Of a DNA stretch of 14,617 nucleotides, positions 12,825 through 14,617 are shown one piece after another. Location of the stretch: contig CAJQRR010000030.1 of assembly GCA_905612385.1 (NCBI GenBank), positions 1 to 14,617 on the forward strand. The letters run 5' to 3'. Below the pieces are notes generated by a model. The model was not told where the DNA came from, ran no database searches, and worked only from the letters and a program-made list of their open reading frames with translations. The translations under genes and the position numbers were made by a program. Origin of the DNA: an uncultured Candidatus Pelagibacter sp. GTDB lineage: Bacteria; Pseudomonadota; Alphaproteobacteria; Pelagibacterales; Pelagibacteraceae. Position 1 is the first letter of the stretch. Every line of letters begins with the position of its first letter.

Positions 12825-14617
12825 TTATATTTCTAAATCATTTTGTTTACTCTGTTTTTCTCTTAATTCGTGTCTATCTATAATTAATTTAAAAAGTTTT
12901 TTTGCAATTGGTGCTGCAGTTGAGCTTCCAGATCCACCATGCTCAATTACTATGCTTAATGCATATCTTGGATTTTTGTATGGTCCAAACGCTATGTATA
13001 GTGCATGATCTCTTTCATTATAAGGAATTTCAAATGTTTTTAAGTCAAGCTCTCTATCTAATTTTGTAATCCGTCTAACTTGTGATGTTCCTGTTTTTCC
13101 AGCAAATTGATATTTAGGATTATCAATTCTTGACTTATAAGAAGTTCCTCTAATTTCATTTGTAGATGCAAACATAGCATCACGAACTAGGTTTATATTT
13201 TTAGAACTTTTAAACAAGGTTTCATGTTTTTCTTTATTTAAAAGATCCAAAAGGTCTTTTGCATCTTTCAATCTTCTGTCTTTTTTATTTAATTTTTTTC
13301 TATTTTCATTCATTATGAATTTAATTTCCTCTGCTGTTTTACTATCGTCTTCTGCTATTATTTTTGGATAAATCTTAAACCCTCCATTTGCTAGTTGAGC
13401 TGTCATGAGACATAATTGTAGTGGCGTTGTTTGAGTATAGCCTTGTCCAATACCTGTAATTAATGTTTCACCTATAACCCAACCTTTTCCCAAATTATTT
13501 TTTTTCCATTTAGTGTCAGGAATTAATCCTTTTTTCTCAATACTAAATGTTTCATTTAAAACTTTTTCGCCAAGTCCAAATTTTATAGATGTTTCTTTTA
13601 ATCGGTCTACACCAAGCTTTCTTGCAATCTCATAAAAATATGTATCACATGACTGCTTCATCGCACTTTTTAAATCTACAATACCATGTCCTTTTTTTTT
13701 CCAACAATGATAAGTTTGTCCATACATTTCAATTTTTCCTTTACAGTTAACTTTAAAATTTTCATCAATAATTTTATTTTCTAATGCTGATAAAGCTACC
13801 ATTGGTTTAAATGTTGAGCCTGGCGAATATAAGCCTGATAAAGTTTTATTAACCAATGGCTTTAATGGATTGTTTCTAATTAATTGCCAATCATCTTGAT
13901 TAATCCCAAAAAGAAATAAATTAGCATCAAATGATGGTGATGATTGCATGGCAACTATTTCACCTGTATAAATATCCATCACACTTATTGAACCAGCCAA
14001 ATCTTTTAAAAGCTCACTACATAGTTTTTGAATTTCTGTATCAATTGTAAGTTGGATTGATTTGCCGTTTAAACCATCCGTATGATCAACTTGTCTAATT
14101 CTTTTACCATAAGCATTAACCTCATATCTTTGTATGCCATTAGTGCCAATTAACTCATTTTCAAAAGTTTTTTCTAAACCAGTTTTTCCCACTTTAAGTC
14201 CTGGTACATGTGTTTTTTTTATAATTTGATTATTTAAAATATCTTTCTCACTAGCTTCACTTACATAACCCAAAACATGTGTATAATTTTCATTGAACGG
14301 ATAATTACGTGAAACAGACAGGACTGGTTTAGCTCCTGCTAAATCGTGTAAGTAATAATTTACTTTTGTAAACTGTTCCCATGTTAAATTTTTAGAAATA
14401 ATTATAGTTTCCCATGGTTTTTGGCTATTTTTCTGTTTTATTATTTTTTTAAAATCATTATTACTGATTGATAGAATATTTTTTAATCTCACCATCAAAT
14501 ACTTAAAGTCTTCTACTTCCTCAGGAATTACATGTAGTTGATATACTTTTAGATTACCGGCAATAATATTTCCAAAATAGTCTAAAAACTCACCTCTAAT
14601 TGGAGGCAATCTCCATT
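12825..14617 (-). CDS. mrdA: Penicillin-binding protein 2 (MrdA), 5' end cut by window edge
   Basis: PBP2 is the class B transpeptidase that cross-links lateral wall peptidoglycan. The frame is open to the right edge and reads WRLPPIRGEFLDYFGN at the border, matching the PxRG.I.D..G motif that follows the N-terminal membrane anchor. The gene therefore begins beyond the window, and the TTG at 14609 is an internal Leu codon. Numbering from that codon, the dimerisation/pedestal region spans about 1-200 and the transpeptidase domain about 200-580. It has the catalytic STFK at 265-268, SCD at 320-322 (the usual PBP2 form of SxN) and KTG at 505-507. Between about 420 and 472 lies a charged, Lys-rich helical insert (EENRKKLNKKD-like) before the KTG part. 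Also visible is GLEKTFENELIGTNG (144-158), a normal PBP2 feature. It is followed directly by rodA. Confidence 0.96.
   Translation of the reverse strand, partial: WRLPPIRGEFLDYFGNIIAGNLKVYQLHVIPEEVEDFKYLMVRLKNILSISNNDFKKIIKQKNSQKPWETIIISKNLTWEQFTKVNYYLHDLAGAKPVLSVSRNYPFNENYTHVLGYVSEASEKDILNNQIIKKTHVPGLKVGKTGLEKTFENELIGTNGIQRYEVNAYGKRIRQVDHTDGLNGKSIQLTIDTEIQKLCSELLKDLAGSISVMDIYTGEIVAMQSSPSFDANLFLFGINQDDWQLIRNNPLKPLVNKTLSGLYSPGSTFKPMVALSALENKIIDENFKVNCKGKIEMYGQTYHCWKKKGHGIVDLKSAMKQSCDTYFYEIARKLGVDRLKETSIKFGLGEKVLNETFSIEKKGLIPDTKWKKNNLGKGWVIGETLITGIGQGYTQTTPLQLCLMTAQLANGGFKIYPKIIAEDDSKTAEEIKFIMNENRKKLNKKDRRLKDAKDLLDLLNKEKHETLFKSSKNINLVRDAMFASTNEIRGTSYKSRIDNPKYQFAGKTGTSQVRRITKLDRELDLKTFEIPYNERDHALYIAFGPYKNPRYALSIVIEHGGSGSSTAAPIAKKLFKLIIDRHELREKQSKQNDLEI

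Noticed and set aside
14609..14617. TTG at 14609 as the start of PBP2
   Set aside because: The frame continues to the window edge with WRLPP, matching the region after the membrane anchor, so the true start lies outside.

Overview
The window is strongly AT-rich DNA with very tight gene packing. It looks like a SAR11/Pelagibacterales-type marine alphaproteobacterium. The grounds are the base composition, Lys/Asn/Ile-rich proteins, gene spacings of a few bases, and a signal peptide at the left edge with a GLLWCN core that I recall as common in Pelagibacter. The assignment comes from pattern recognition, not from a search. Every supported gene lies on the minus strand, so transcription runs from right to left.

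Right half (about 7.7 to 14.6 kb) is a housekeeping and metabolic run, all nearly abutting: the elongation transpeptidase PBP2 (mrdA, cut by the right edge), its SEDS glycosyltransferase partner RodA, a DadA-like FAD amino-acid dehydrogenase, an EamA/DMT permease, a D-2-hydroxyacid dehydrogenase, MsrB, and a small winged-helix regulator-like protein. PBP2 and RodA form the lateral wall synthase core. The next three genes suggest uptake or export and oxidation of a D-amino or 2-hydroxy/2-oxo acid.

Left half (1 to about 7.6 kb) is a different kind of region in which every protein carries a Sec signal peptide. Reading 5' to 3' on the minus strand it has: a stand-alone inverse-autotransporter-type (intimin/invasin-like) beta-barrel; a small secreted Cys-containing protein; two tandem dienelactone-hydrolase-like periplasmic hydrolases; a large secreted HExxH metallopeptidase-like protein; then a second beta-barrel plus secreted-protein pair; and, cut by the left edge, a second, shorter relative of the metallopeptidase.

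The most interesting point is the repeated two-gene unit. Each barrel stops just after the short linker motif that, in intimin and invasin, leads into the passenger. The next gene, 1 to 6 bases later, encodes a separately exported protein. The two partners share a Cys pattern and look like diverged paralogues. This suggests a split version of a type Ve secretion or surface-display system, with hydrolases and a protease encoded between the two copies. No RNA genes, CRISPR arrays or insertion sequences were seen. No gene-free stretch exceeds about 160 bases.
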